Shown here: piece by piece, positions 33,011-42,364 of the stretch
Layout of the letters: each line of letters begins with the position of its first letter
How positions within the stretch are numbered: position 1 is the first letter of the stretch
Origin: Roseinatronobacter ekhonensis
GTDB lineage: Bacteria; Pseudomonadota; Alphaproteobacteria; Rhodobacterales; Rhodobacteraceae
NCBI RefSeq assembly: GCF_900499075.1
Contig: NZ_UIHC01000001.1
Location: forward strand, 1-64,000
Direction: 5' to 3'
Length of the DNA: 64,000 nt
Program-made: the position numbers and the translations under genes
The notes under the pieces: generated by a model
What the model saw: the letters and a program-made list of their open reading frames with translations, nothing else
Databases searched by the model: none
What the model was told of the DNA's origin: nothing

Positions 33011-34009
33011 ATGATGCCTGATAGTAGTGCGATAGACCAGTCCAACAAGCAAGCCGACGCGGCACTGCAGGAGTTGCTTGCGCCGGTCATCGTCTTTGGC
33101 GCGCTGCGTTCGGGCACGACCCTGCTGCGTCTGATGTTGAATGCGCATCCCGAACTGAACAACCCCGGAGAGGTCGACTTCCTGACCGACCATATTCGCC
33201 CCGCGCCGGATGCACCGACAGGGTGGCGCTACGACATTCCCGCCATGCGCGCGGACCGGATGTTTCGCGCGCAGAAAATAGAGATCCCCGAGGGGCTGGA
33301 CGGGCTGGACCTGCTACAAGCGCTGTTGCGGTTGCTTGCCGCCAAATCGCGCGGTGTTCTATGCGTCAGCATGCATCGCGATTTGCCCTTGGCGGTGCAG
33401 CTATTGCCGGGGGCGCGGGTTGTTCACCTCCTGCGCGACCCGCGCGATGTGGCGCGCTCCAGCGTCGACATGGGTTGGGCGGGGACGCTCTACCATGCTT
33501 GCGACCATTGGGTGAAATCCGAACTGGATTGGGAGCGCAGTTGCGCGATGCTGGGTGCCGGTGACTGGATCGAGCTGAGTTTCGAGGGGCTGATGGATGC
33601 CCCGACCGACGAATTGGCGCGAATATGCGCGTTTATCGGGGTGCCATACTCGGACAAGATGCTGAGTTACCCGTCGCATTCCACCTATGCGCCGCCGGAC
33701 CCGAGCGTGGCCCGCCAATGGACCCATCGCTGCGCTCCGCGCGATGTGGCCGAATTGGAAAGCAAAATCGGTGCGATGATGTCGGCACGCGGCTATACGC
33801 CCAGCACGGCACCCCTGGTCGCCCCAAGCCGCTTTCGGCGCGCACAGCTTACCTTGCGCCACAAGCTGGGCAAATGGAGCTTTGGCATTCGAAATTACGG
33901 TGTGGTGCCGTTTTTCGGGGCGCGTCTAGCCAGCAAGCTGCGTCTGAAGCCGGTTCAGCGGTATTTTCAGCGGCGGATCGACGCGCGCATCCGGCAAATG
34001 TTACGCTGA
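33011..34009 (+). CDS. Sulfotransferase family protein
   Basis: A 332-residue protein with PAPS-dependent sulfotransferase motifs: the 5'-phosphosulfate loop VIVFGALRSGTTLLRLML (about 27-44) and the 3'-phosphate strand LLRDPRDVARSS (about 141-152). These enzymes transfer sulfate to sugars, lipids or peptides. The basic C-terminal 80 residues (FRRAQLTLRHKLGKW, QRYFQRRIDARIRQ) could attach to membranes. ATG at 33011 is preferred; an ATG at 33014 is equally possible. Divergent from the M20 gene. Acceptor unknown. Confidence 0.85.
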   Translation: MMPDSSAIDQSNKQADAALQELLAPVIVFGALRSGTTLLRLMLNAHPELNNPGEVDFLTDHIRPAPDAPTGWRYDIPAMRADRMFRAQKIEIPEGLDGLDLLQALLRLLAAKSRGVLCVSMHRDLPLAVQLLPGARVVHLLRDPRDVARSSVDMGWAGTLYHACDHWVKSELDWERSCAMLGAGDWIELSFEGLMDAPTDELARICAFIGVPYSDKMLSYPSHSTYAPPDPSVARQWTHRCAPRDVAELESKIGAMMSARGYTPSTAPLVAPSRFRRAQLTLRHKLGKWSFGIRNYGVVPFFGARLASKLRLKPVQRYFQRRIDARIRQMLR

Positions 34010-34081
34010 CATCGCGGCACCGTCCCGACCAAGTATTTCCTGCTTGGCGGTCATGGCCGCATCCGGCAACGGAGCATTCGG

Positions 34082-34960
34082 TCACTCGCAGACGAACTCA
34101 TCCGCACGGTAGCCCTGAATATACAAAAGCGCGGTCAGATCACCGTGGTTGACGCGAATGTCGCATTGCGCTGAAACGCTGGGTTTTGCGTGCAGCGCGA
34201 CGCCTGCGCCGGCCAGCCCCAGCATGCCAAGATCATTCGCGCCGTCGCCGACGGCGATAACCTCGTAAGGGGTAATCCCCAAGCGCGCCGCAATCTCTTG
34301 CAGCGCCGCAACCTTCGCTTCGCGGCCCAAGATCGGCTCTGCCACCGTGCCCGCCAGTTTGCCATCGGTGGTGTGCAAAGTGTTCGCCCGGTGTTCATCG
34401 AACCCCAGCGCGTCGGCAACATGCGCGGTAAAGGCCGTGAACCCGCCGGATACAAGTGCTGCATACCCGCCATGAGCCTTCATGGTGGCGATCAGTTCCC
34501 GCCCGCCGGGGGTAAAGGTGATGCGGTCCGACAGAACCTTGGCAATCACGCTGTCGGGCAGGTCGCGCAGCAGGGCAACCCGCTCGCGCAATGCATCCTC
34601 GAACTCCAACTCGCCATTCATTGCACGCGCGGTGATACCAGCGACATGCGTGCCGACGCCAGCTTCATCGGCCAGCTCGTCAATGCACTCTTGCCCGATC
34701 ATGGTGCTGTCCATATCGGCAAGCAACATCATCTTGCGCCGCCCGTGCGAGAGGCGCAGCACCATGTCCACGCCCATGGTTTGCAGGTCTTCCCAGACCT
34801 GCCAGCGATTCGCGGGCACCTCTTCCAGCGGGAATTCGGCGGCGATATCGGGGTTTAGCCATTCGGCCACGCCGCCGCCCCATGCATTGCGCAGCGATTC
34901 GACAGTTGCCGCGCTCAGATTGGCAGCCTTCGGATTGGCAAGCAGCGTAACGACATACAT
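34082..34960 (-). CDS. serB: Phosphoserine phosphatase
   Basis: A 292-residue HAD-family enzyme. The nucleophile motif is LLADMDSTMIGQEC, followed by LVSGGFTAFTAHVA and VIAVGDGANDLGML. It catalyses the last step of serine synthesis. An N-terminal domain of about 75 residues resembles the ACT-like part of longer SerB proteins. It is divergent from serC, placing all three serine genes (serB, serC, serA) together; the serC-leader-like RNA lies between serB and serC. Confidence 0.95.
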   Translation of the reverse strand: MYVVTLLANPKAANLSAATVESLRNAWGGGVAEWLNPDIAAEFPLEEVPANRWQVWEDLQTMGVDMVLRLSHGRRKMMLLADMDSTMIGQECIDELADEAGVGTHVAGITARAMNGELEFEDALRERVALLRDLPDSVIAKVLSDRITFTPGGRELIATMKAHGGYAALVSGGFTAFTAHVADALGFDEHRANTLHTTDGKLAGTVAEPILGREAKVAALQEIAARLGITPYEVIAVGDGANDLGMLGLAGAGVALHAKPSVSAQCDIRVNHGDLTALLYIQGYRADEFVCE

Positions 34961-35026
34961 TGGCGATTCTCTCTGGCTTTGGGGCGCGTCGTTTTCGCGC
35001 GCTCAAGCGGCGCTTTAGAGCAAAAG

Positions 35027-35108
35027 TTTTGCTTGCACCACCCCGGGAACGAGCGTAATGCCAGCGGCGGGACACCCTTCCCCAACGAAGGGCACATATC
35101 TGGAAGGA
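35027..35108 (+). ncRNA. serC-leader-like structured 5' UTR
   Basis: The serC leader is a conserved RNA found upstream of serC in alphaproteobacteria. Here the 5' UTR has the block TTGCTTGCACCACCCCGGGA, then ACGAGCGTAATGCC, and the hairpin CCCTTC-CCCAAC-GAAGGG (35075-35092) just before the ribosome site TGGAAGGA. I assign it from position and general resemblance; a covariance-model search would decide. Confidence 0.5.
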
Positions 35109-35112
35109 TACC

Positions 35113-36270
35113 ATGACAGACCCCGTTCAACCGGCCAAGCGCCCGGTCAATCCGCGCTTTTCTTCTGGCCCCTGCGCCAAAATCCCCACATTTGAATTAA
35201 CAAAGCTGGCCGATGCGCCCTTGGGTCGCTCTCACCGGGCTGCCGTGGGCAAAGCCAAGCTGAAAGCCGCGATCGACGGCACCCGCGACATCCTTGGCGT
35301 GCCGGATGATTACCGCATCGGCATCGTGCCCGCGTCGGACACCGGCGCCGTGGAAATGGCGATGTGGTCGCTGCTGGGCGAACGCAAGACCACGATGGTC
35401 GCGTGGGAAAGCTTTGGCGCGGGCTGGGTGACGGATGCCGTCAAGCAACTCAAGCTGGATGCAGAGGTCAAGACCGCCGATTATGGCCAGATCGTTGACA
35501 TGGCCGCGCTGGATTACGACACCGACGTGGTCTTCACTTGGAACGGCACCACCTCTGGCGTGCGCATGCCGCATGGCGACATGATCCCTGCGGACCGCAC
35601 GGGCCTGACCATTTGCGACGCGACCTCTGCCGCCTTCGCCATGGACCTGCCATGGGACAAGCTGGATGTAGTGACCTTCTCTTGGCAGAAGGTCATGGGC
35701 GGCGAGGCTGCGCATGGGATGCTGATCCTGAGCCCCCGCGCCGTCGAACGGCTGGAAAACTACACGCCTGCGTGGCCATTGCCCAAGATCTTCCGTTTAA
35801 CCAAGGGTGGCAAGCTGATTGAGGGCATCTTCAAAGGCGAGACGATCAATACGCCCTCGATGCTGGCTGTCGAGGATTACCTGCTGGCACTTGACTGGGC
35901 GCGCGATCTTGGCGGCCTGCCCGCGCTGATCGCCCGTTGCGACGCCAATGCCGCTGTGATCGACCAGTTCTGTGCCGCCAATGAGTGGATTGCCAATCTG
36001 GCCGAGGACCCGGCGACGGCGTCAACCACGAGTGTTTGCCTCAAGTTCACCGATGACAGCATTCCCGACGGCGCGGCTTTTGCCAAGGCAGTTGCCAAAA
36101 GGTTGGAAGCCGAAGGCGTGGCGCTGGATATCGGTGCGTATCGCGACGCTCCGGCTGGCTTGCGCATCTGGTGCGGGGCGACGGTGGAAACCGCTGATCT
36201 CGAGGCGCTGATGCCGTGGCTCGACTGGGCTTATCACACCGAGCGTGCAGCACTTTCCACGGCGGCCTGA
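35113..36270 (+). CDS. serC: Phosphoserine aminotransferase
   Basis: A 385-residue PLP enzyme of fold type I that converts 3-phosphohydroxypyruvate to phosphoserine. The alphaproteobacterial SerC group is marked by [19 protein letters not shown] at the N-terminus; the PLP lysine is in [16 protein letters not shown]. Start follows GGAAGGATACC. 105 bp upstream of serA on the same strand, with two palindromic repeats between them. Confidence 0.97.
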   Translation: MTDPVQPAKRPVNPRFSSGPCAKIPTFELTKLADAPLGRSHRAAVGKAKLKAAIDGTRDILGVPDDYRIGIVPASDTGAVEMAMWSLLGERKTTMVAWESFGAGWVTDAVKQLKLDAEVKTADYGQIVDMAALDYDTDVVFTWNGTTSGVRMPHGDMIPADRTGLTICDATSAAFAMDLPWDKLDVVTFSWQKVMGGEAAHGMLILSPRAVERLENYTPAWPLPKIFRLTKGGKLIEGIFKGETINTPSMLAVEDYLLALDWARDLGGLPALIARCDANAAVIDQFCAANEWIANLAEDPATASTTSVCLKFTDDSIPDGAAFAKAVAKRLEAEGVALDIGAYRDAPAGLRIWCGATVETADLEALMPWLDWAYHTERAALSTAA

Positions 36271-36299
36271 ACGGCCCGCCAAGATATAAGCAAACACCC

Positions 36300-36366
36300 G
36301 TCCCGGGCTTGACCCGGGACCTCTCCCTTACCCCCTCAACAGGAGGCCCCGGATCAGGTCCGGGGC
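36300..36366. repeat. Pair of REP-like palindromes between serC and serA
   Basis: GTCCCGGG-CTTGA-CCCGGGAC (36300-36320) and GCCCCGGA-TCAGG-TCCGGGGC (36346-36366) are two 8-5-8 palindromes; the second is a variant of the first in inverse orientation (loop CCTGA on the other strand). The pairing resembles bacterial interspersed REP couples. They may stabilise serC mRNA. Confidence 0.65.
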
Positions 36367-36375
36367 GCGACCAAC

Positions 36376-37974
36376 ATGACCGCACCCAAAGTTCTCGTAT
36401 CCGACAAGCTATCCGAAACCGCCGTCCAGATTTTCCGCGACCGCGGCATTGACGTGACCTTCGACCCGTCCATCGGCAAGGACAAGGACAAGCTGCTAGA
36501 GGTCATCGGCCAGTATGATGGCCTGGCCATCCGGTCCGCCACCAAGGCCACCGAAAAGCTGATCGAGGCCGCAACCAACCTCAAGGTCATCGGCCGCGCC
36601 GGGATCGGTGTCGACAATGTCGATATCCCCGCCGCGTCCAAAAAGGGCGTGATCGTAATGAACACGCCCTTCGGCAATTCTGTTACCACCGCCGAACACG
36701 CAATCTCGCTTATGATGGCCGTTGCGCGGCAAATCCCCGAGGCAAACGAATCTACCCATGCCGGGAAATGGGAAAAATCCCGTTTCATGGGCGTCGAGCT
36801 TTTCAACAAGACCCTTGGCGTGATCGGCGCGGGCAATATCGGCGGTATCGTCTGCGACCGTGCGCTGGGTCTGCGGATGAAAGTTGTGGCCTACGACCCC
36901 TTCCTGTCGGAAGAGCGCGCGGCAAAGCTGGGCGTGACGAAGGTCGAGCTGGATGAATTGCTGGCTCGCGCCGATTTCATCACCCTGCACGTGCCGCTGA
37001 CCGACAAGACCCGCAACATTTTGTCGGCAGAGACCCTTGCCAAGACCAAAAAGGGCGTGCGGATCGTCAACTGCGCGCGCGGCGGTCTGGTCGATGAGGC
37101 GGCTTTGGCCGAGGCGATCAAGTCGGGCCATGTTGCCGGTGCGGGCTTTGACGTGTTCCAGACCGAGCCCGCGACCGACAGCCCGCTGTTCAACCTGCCC
37201 GGTGTTGTTGTCACCCCGCATCTGGGCGCTTCCACCACCGAAGCGCAAGAAAACGTCGCGCTGCAAGTGGCCGAGCAGATGTCGGATTACCTGCTGACCG
37301 GGGCCGTGGAAAACGCGTTGAACATGCCCTCCGTGACCGCAGAGGAAGCGCGCGTCATGGGTCCGTGGGTCAAGCTGGCGGGGCATCTGGGTGCGTTCGC
37401 AGGGCAATTGACGGATGAGCCGATCAAGGCGATCAACATCCTGTATGACGGGGTCGTCACGGAAATGAACCTGGACGCGTTGGGCTGCGCGGCCATCGCG
37501 GGTGTGATGAAAGCCACCAACCCCGATGTGAACATGGTCTCTGCCCCTGTTTTGGCTAAAGAACGCGGGGTCAAGATATCGACCACCACGCAGGCCAAGT
37601 CGGGCGTGTTCGACGCCTATATCAAGCTGACCGTCGTAACGGAAACGCGCGAGCGGTCCATCGCTGGCACTGTGTTTTCCGATGGCAAGCCGCGCTTCAT
37701 CCAGATCAAGGGCATCAATATCGACGCAGAGGTGGGCGCGCACATGCTCTACACCACCAACAAGGACGTGCCGGGCATCATCGGCACCTTGGGCGGCACG
37801 CTGGGCGGCAATGGCGTGAACATTGCCAACTTTACCCTTGGTCGCAAGGATTCCGGCGGCGATGCAATCGCGCTGCTGTATCTGGATGCCGCCCCGAACG
37901 ATGCGGCGCTAACCGCCTTGCGCGGCACCAACCTGTTCCAGCAGGTGCGCCCGCTCGAATTTGAAACCAACTAG
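36376..37974 (+). CDS. serA: D-3-phosphoglycerate dehydrogenase
   Basis: A 532-residue long-form SerA that commits 3-phosphoglycerate to serine synthesis. It has the NAD-binding motif GVIGAGNIGGIVCDRALGL (about 152-170), catalytic Arg/Glu/His segments (NCARGG, TPHLGASTTEAQ), an intervening domain and a C-terminal ACT domain (about 455-532), which may sense serine. It is transcribed with serC and followed by a strong terminator. Confidence 0.97.
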   Translation: MTAPKVLVSDKLSETAVQIFRDRGIDVTFDPSIGKDKDKLLEVIGQYDGLAIRSATKATEKLIEAATNLKVIGRAGIGVDNVDIPAASKKGVIVMNTPFGNSVTTAEHAISLMMAVARQIPEANESTHAGKWEKSRFMGVELFNKTLGVIGAGNIGGIVCDRALGLRMKVVAYDPFLSEERAAKLGVTKVELDELLARADFITLHVPLTDKTRNILSAETLAKTKKGVRIVNCARGGLVDEAALAEAIKSGHVAGAGFDVFQTEPATDSPLFNLPGVVVTPHLGASTTEAQENVALQVAEQMSDYLLTGAVENALNMPSVTAEEARVMGPWVKLAGHLGAFAGQLTDEPIKAINILYDGVVTEMNLDALGCAAIAGVMKATNPDVNMVSAPVLAKERGVKISTTTQAKSGVFDAYIKLTVVTETRERSIAGTVFSDGKPRFIQIKGINIDAEVGAHMLYTTNKDVPGIIGTLGGTLGGNGVNIANFTLGRKDSGGDAIALLYLDAAPNDAALTALRGTNLFQQVRPLEFETN

Positions 37975-37992
37975 TCGCTGCGACACGACATC

Positions 37993-38020
37993 AAAGGCCC
38001 CGGTTGACCCGGGGCCTTTT
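37993..38020 (+). terminator. Terminator after serA
   Basis: AAAGGCCCCGG-TTGAC-CCGGGGCCTTTT: an 11-bp stem and T tract 18 bp past the serA stop. Its core resembles the palindromes between serC and serA. Confidence 0.85.
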
Positions 38021-38063
38021 GCGGTGTTGAGTGCGCCCGAAACTCAGATCCGGAACAAAAGCA

Positions 38064-38804
38064 GTGCAGCAGGTTTACGCGATTGGCGATATTCACGGGC
38101 ATCTGTCCCTGTTGCAAGGCGCGCATGACCTGATCGCGCGTGACCGTGCGGCAAATGGCAGCGCGGTGGCCCCGATCATCCATATTGGTGATCTGGTCGA
38201 CCGCGGCCCCGACAGTGCCGGTTTGCTACGCTACCTGCGCGAGGGCGTGGCGCGCGGTGAAAACTGGCAGGTTTTGATTGGCAACCACGACCGCCTGCTT
38301 GTGAATTTCATTCGCCAGCCAGAGTGGCACGACCCCGGATTGCGCAGGGGGCTGGACTACCTGCACCCTGGCATTGGCGGCCGAACAACCTTGCAAAGCT
38401 ATGGGGTCGATGCCCGCGCGCTTGACGACCTGGCGACCGCACGGGCCGAGGCCCTCGAACTGGTCCCAGACTCTGATCTGGAGTTTATCGCCACCCGTCC
38501 GCGCATGATCGACATGGGCGAACAGCTCTTCGTGCATGCAGGTATCCGCCCGGGTGTGGCGCTGGACCAGCAGTCAGAGGATGATCTGCTCTGGATCCGC
38601 GATCCCTTCTTGCTGGACCCGCGCAATCACGGGCCATTGGTGGTGCATGGGCATACGGCCTTGGTTCGTGCGCGGCACTACCGCAACCGGCTGAATATAG
38701 ACAGCTCCGCCGCCTATGGCGGGCCGCTATCTGCGGTGGTGCTGGAAGGGCGCAAAGCATGGCTTTTGACGCCCGAAGGGCGATCGGAACTGGTTCCGAA
38801 CTAG
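38064..38804 (+). CDS. PPP-family metallophosphoesterase
   Basis: A 246-residue calcineurin-like phosphatase with the motifs GDIHGH, IIHIGDLVDRGPDS, GNHDRLLV and VVHGHTA, giving a dimetal centre. The family includes bacterial PrpA-like serine/threonine phosphatases and symmetrical Ap4A hydrolases; the short length fits the phosphatase group. The GTG at 38064 (MQQVYAIGDIHGH) is favoured because the fold starts there; a GTG at 38031 would add 11 residues. It is followed by about 130 bp of AT-rich DNA before the transglutaminase-like gene. Confidence 0.82.
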   Translation: MQQVYAIGDIHGHLSLLQGAHDLIARDRAANGSAVAPIIHIGDLVDRGPDSAGLLRYLREGVARGENWQVLIGNHDRLLVNFIRQPEWHDPGLRRGLDYLHPGIGGRTTLQSYGVDARALDDLATARAEALELVPDSDLEFIATRPRMIDMGEQLFVHAGIRPGVALDQQSEDDLLWIRDPFLLDPRNHGPLVVHGHTALVRARHYRNRLNIDSSAAYGGPLSAVVLEGRKAWLLTPEGRSELVPN

Positions 38805-38861
38805 CGACACTCTCTGAATTTGTTCAAAATTCTATACGGTTCAGAAATAATCTGTGCCAAT

Positions 38862-38893
38862 GTAACCTATGGTTGTAAATTGGCCATGGTTAC
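38862..38893. promoter_or_regulatory. Inverted repeat upstream of the transglutaminase-like gene
   Basis: GTAACCtATGG and CCATGGTTAC form complementary arms with one bulged T around an 11-bp spacer, in AT-rich DNA 43 bp before the gene. It could be an operator or an mRNA hairpin. Confidence 0.4.
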
Positions 38894-38935
38894 GAAACAA
38901 GAATCGGTCTTTGCGCCCGAAACAAGGAGATTGTC

Positions 38936-40024
38936 ATGCATCTGCACCAATTGCAGCAGGCCCGCCCCGCATCGCGTGAACTTGCGCTGTTCGAGGACAG
39001 TATCCTCGCGCTTTATCTGGGGCAGGTCGCGGCCCGGATTTTTGGCCTTGGTGCCGTATGTCACCTCTGCGAAGGCGACAGCTTCACATTCGGCGGCCCG
39101 CAGACTCTGAACATCGTGCTCGATGGTGTGCTGGTGTCAGAACAGGGGTGGCAAGGACCGGGGTGCCATGTCACAGGCGACAATACGCGCTATGCCGTCA
39201 AGGGCGACAAGGCGGTGGTCTGGGTGCTGGACCGCAGCGGCGAAGCATGGAAGGGTGCAGCCGGTCGCCCTATGCATGTCGCACTCGACAATGCGCTGAA
39301 AGCCGCGGCGCGCGCGCTCACCGCCGCGACCCCTGCCGAAGAGCTACCCGACCCCGAAACACTCAGCGATGTCGATCATCCGCAAATCCGCCGTCAGGCC
39401 GCCCGCCTGCGTAGGACAACACACGCCGCCACGGCAGAGGCGATCTTCCTGTTCGTGCAGGCCATGCCTTACCGCTTCGGCAACTGGCAGGAACGTGCAT
39501 CCGAAACACTGGCACGCGGCAATGGCATGTGCACGACCAAGGCGAACCTGCAAGTCACGCTCATGCGCGCCGCCGGTCTGGAAGCCGGGTTCGTGGAAAT
39601 GCCGATGTCCATGTCGGTGCTGGGCAAGCTCATGCCGGCAGCGTGGCTGGCCATGATGCGCCCGACCGTGCGCCACTATTTTGGCGCGGTGAAACTGGGC
39701 GGACGCTGGCACGCCGCCGATTCGTCCTATAATGACGACAGCATGGGCATTTACCTCGAGAACTTCCCCGACTACGCGCATCTGCTGCCCGCGCGCCTGT
39801 CCGACGGCCAGCCCTACAGCCCAACGGCGGAGAAAAACGACATGGATCCGTTCGACATTCAGGTCGTGCCCCATCTGAACGCCGAGATGAGCAAGAAAAG
39901 CCGCTTCTCGCCCGCGCAGTTCGAGGCGCTCAATACACGGCTTGACCGCGCGCAGGGTTCGTGGCGCAATTGGGTCGAGGAAGATCATCCCGATCTGGGC
40001 GCAGGATTGCGCATTGTCAGCTAA
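38936..40024 (+). CDS. Transglutaminase-like protein with N-terminal sensory-like domain
   Basis: A 362-residue protein. The C-terminal part carries a transglutaminase-like cysteine-protease core: Cys in GNGMCTTKANLQVTLMRAAG (about 196-215), His and Asp in GGRWHAADSSYND (about 257-269). The N-terminal part (about 1-120; SFTFGGPQTLNIVLDGVLVS, VVWVLDRSG) looks like a small beta-barrel, cupin-like domain. No signal peptide, so probably cytoplasmic. Members may cleave or form amide bonds. It is 12 bp before a CoaBC-like gene, almost certainly in one operon, so the two may act on one substrate. No function is established. Confidence 0.65.
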   Translation: MHLHQLQQARPASRELALFEDSILALYLGQVAARIFGLGAVCHLCEGDSFTFGGPQTLNIVLDGVLVSEQGWQGPGCHVTGDNTRYAVKGDKAVVWVLDRSGEAWKGAAGRPMHVALDNALKAAARALTAATPAEELPDPETLSDVDHPQIRRQAARLRRTTHAATAEAIFLFVQAMPYRFGNWQERASETLARGNGMCTTKANLQVTLMRAAGLEAGFVEMPMSMSVLGKLMPAAWLAMMRPTVRHYFGAVKLGGRWHAADSSYNDDSMGIYLENFPDYAHLLPARLSDGQPYSPTAEKNDMDPFDIQVVPHLNAEMSKKSRFSPAQFEALNTRLDRAQGSWRNWVEEDHPDLGAGLRIVS

Positions 40025-40036
40025 AGGCGGAACCGC

Positions 40037-41302
40037 ATGAGCTTCGACTGGGACTATACCGCCCCCACCCCGAGCGATATGGGCGACCATGACGTGCCGC
40101 CTGCCAGCACTCGGCTGGCAGGCAAGCGTATCGCGCTTCTGGTGACTGGCGGAATCGCGGCGATGAAGACCCCACAAATTGCGCGTGCCTTGCGCCGTCA
40201 CGGGGCCGATGTGGTCGCGTTCGCCAGCACCGATGCACTGCGCTATGTCGCGCGAGAGGCGCTGGAATGGGCCTGTCTTGGGCACGTGGTCGACGGGCTG
40301 ACATGGCGCGCCGAACACCTGTCCGATGACGCGCCGTTCGACGCCTATCTCGTTGCGCCGGCCACGCACAACACCATCGCCAAAATGGCGCATGGGATCG
40401 GTGATACGCTGGTGACTTCCGCCCTTATCTCGGCCTTGGGACGGTTGCAGCAGGGGCGCACCAAAGTTCTGGTCGCGCCCACGATGCATGGGTCCATGCA
40501 CAATGCCCAGCTTGTGGACAATGCCAAACGCCTTGCCGGGCAAGGCGTGCATTTCATTGCCCCGCGCGACGCCTACGGCAAACACAACCTGCCCGACACG
40601 AATGTCATCTGCACGGCGGTCGGCCGCGCGCTGTCAACATCCCCGCTCAGGGGTAAACCCATCCTTGTCACGGCCGGGCCCACGCCCGTGCCCATCGACG
40701 GGGTGCGCCGCATCGTCAACCGGTTCCGGGGGCGGCTGGGGGCCGATATCGCCGACGAATTGACATGGCGCGGCGCCGATGCCGAACTCTTGCTAGGCGA
40801 TGGCGCCTGGCGGCCCTCTGCACCCATGCGGCTGAGCATTGCGCGCACCTATGACGACTACCGCGATATGGTGGTTGCGCGCGCCGAACGGGGCCTGTTC
40901 GCGGGCATCTTTTCGGCAGGTGTCGCCGATTACCGCCCCAAACAGGTGGTCGATGGCAAGATCGTCTCGGGCAGCGCGGAACTGCCTTTGCTGCTGGAAC
41001 CGACCGAAAAGGTCATCGACATGGCCATGGATGCGGGCGGCGGCATGCACACGGTCGCCTTCAAATACCTTGAACAGGTCACAGAGGAAGACCTGATCCG
41101 CGTTGCAAGCAAACGGCTGGACCGCGCAGGTCTTGTCGTCGCCACGCGCGGCGAGGATACCAAAGGCCGCGCCCAACGCGCGCTCATGGTGCGCCGGGAT
41201 GGCGTCACGCCGATCGAGGGCAAAGCCCGTATCGCCAGCGCCATCGCCGACTACCTGGAGGAACTCGCGGCCCCTTCCGACACCCGCCTTGCGGCAGAAT
41301 AA
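40037..41302 (+). CDS. CoaBC-like flavoprotein/ligase fusion, divergent
   Basis: A 421-residue protein with the two-domain plan of CoaBC: an N-terminal flavin-dependent decarboxylase-like Rossmann domain (RIALLVTGGIAAMKTPQIAR) and a C-terminal synthetase-like domain (ILVTAGPTPVPIDGVRRIVN). Active-site features differ from true CoaBC: the PAMNxxMW motif reads PTMHGSMHN and the substrate-clasp Cys region reads NVICTAVGR. It keeps an upstream His (RAEHLSDD). It may be a paralogue acting on another cysteinyl peptide or amide, in concert with the transglutaminase-like protein 12 bp upstream. If no canonical coaBC exists in the genome it could be the CoA enzyme. Confidence 0.65.
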   Translation: MSFDWDYTAPTPSDMGDHDVPPASTRLAGKRIALLVTGGIAAMKTPQIARALRRHGADVVAFASTDALRYVAREALEWACLGHVVDGLTWRAEHLSDDAPFDAYLVAPATHNTIAKMAHGIGDTLVTSALISALGRLQQGRTKVLVAPTMHGSMHNAQLVDNAKRLAGQGVHFIAPRDAYGKHNLPDTNVICTAVGRALSTSPLRGKPILVTAGPTPVPIDGVRRIVNRFRGRLGADIADELTWRGADAELLLGDGAWRPSAPMRLSIARTYDDYRDMVVARAERGLFAGIFSAGVADYRPKQVVDGKIVSGSAELPLLLEPTEKVIDMAMDAGGGMHTVAFKYLEQVTEEDLIRVASKRLDRAGLVVATRGEDTKGRAQRALMVRRDGVTPIEGKARIASAIADYLEELAAPSDTRLAAE

Positions 41303-41309
41303 GCCCCTT

Positions 41310-41328
41310 CATCTTGCCCTAAATACTC
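41310..41328 (+). repeat. Dispersed intergenic repeat, copy 3
   Basis: CATCTTGCCCTAAATACTC, differing from copy 1 (3211-3229) by two substitutions (C and T for A and G). It lies directly downstream of the CoaBC-like stop codon. Confidence 0.5.
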
Positions 41329-41340
41329 AAAAAACCGGAA

Positions 41341-41363
41341 CCCCCTGCCCGAAGGGCGGGGGG
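41341..41363. terminator. GC-rich hairpin between the CoaBC-like gene and htpX
   Basis: CCCCCTGCCC-GAA-GGGCGGGGGG, a 10-bp stem with one G-T pair, between convergent genes. No clear U-run. Confidence 0.55.
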
Positions 41364-41419
41364 TGACACACAGACTTGCGGCGCAGCCGCTCCTTTTGGT
41401 CAAACCATCAAAACCGCGC

Positions 41420-42295
41420 TTACCCCCAGGGGTTCGCGCGCTCGCGTTGAAAGCGTTGCCCCTGCGCTTCGGCCAGCTTTACCAGTTCCGCGATCCGGTT
41501 TTCGGTGTTCGGATGGGTCGAAAACAGCTTGTCGCGTTTGAACGCGTGCAGCGGGTTTATGATGAACATATGCGCGGTTTGCGGGTTCTGTTCAGCGCGG
41601 TCATAGTCAATCCGGCTGGCAAAGCCCTGAATCTTTTCAAGCGCAGAGGCCAGCCAGAGCGGGTTGCCGCAAATCGCGGCACCCACCCGGTCGGCCTCGT
41701 ATTCGCGCGAGCGGGAGATCGCCATTTGCACCACCGCCGCCGCCATGGGCGCAAGGATCATCACCAGAAGCGTCACGATGATATTCCCCCGATTCCGCCC
41801 ACCAAAGAACATCGCGAAATTCGCCAGCATCGAGATCGCCCCGGCGAAGGTCGCGGTGATCGTCATGATCAGTGTGTCGAAATTGCGGATATGCGCCAAT
41901 TCATGCGCCATCACCGCCGCCACCTCTTCATCCGACATGCGCTGCAAAAGCCCCGTGGTCGCGGCTACGGCGGCGTTCTCGGGGTTGCGGCCAGTTGCAA
42001 AGGCGTTGGGTTGGTCCTCGTTTATGACAAAAACGCGCGGGCGCGGCATGTCTGCGGCGTCGGCCATCCGATGCACCATCCGTTCCAGTTCGGGATGGAT
42101 CTGGCTGTTGCATTCCTGCGCGTTGTGCATGCGCAACACCGCCTTGTCGGAATTCCAATAGGAATAGCCGTTCATGCCCACGGCCACCACCAGCGCGATC
42201 AGCAAGCCCGCACCGCCGCCCAAGGCATAGCCCACACCCATGAAAAGCGCGGTCATGGCGGCCATCAGCATGGCGGTTTTCGTGTAGCCCATCAT
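41420..42295 (-). CDS. htpX: HtpX zinc metalloprotease
   Basis: A 291-residue membrane protease with two N-terminal helices, the zinc motif HELAH in [18 protein letters not shown], two more helices, and the third ligand in [11 protein letters not shown]. HtpX degrades damaged inner-membrane proteins on the cytoplasmic side with FtsH. Normal length for the M48B family. A double Met start (MMGYTKTAM). Monocistronic. Confidence 0.96.
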   Translation of the reverse strand: MMGYTKTAMLMAAMTALFMGVGYALGGGAGLLIALVVAVGMNGYSYWNSDKAVLRMHNAQECNSQIHPELERMVHRMADAADMPRPRVFVINEDQPNAFATGRNPENAAVAATTGLLQRMSDEEVAAVMAHELAHIRNFDTLIMTITATFAGAISMLANFAMFFGGRNRGNIIVTLLVMILAPMAAAVVQMAISRSREYEADRVGAAICGNPLWLASALEKIQGFASRIDYDRAEQNPQTAHMFIINPLHAFKRDKLFSTHPNTENRIAELVKLAEAQGQRFQRERANPWG

Positions 42296-42364
42296 CTTGC
42301 TTCCCCCCGCAGAGTTGTCCCGCTATCATATGGGGAAGGCGCCGGGGCTGCGCAAGCGGCGCGA

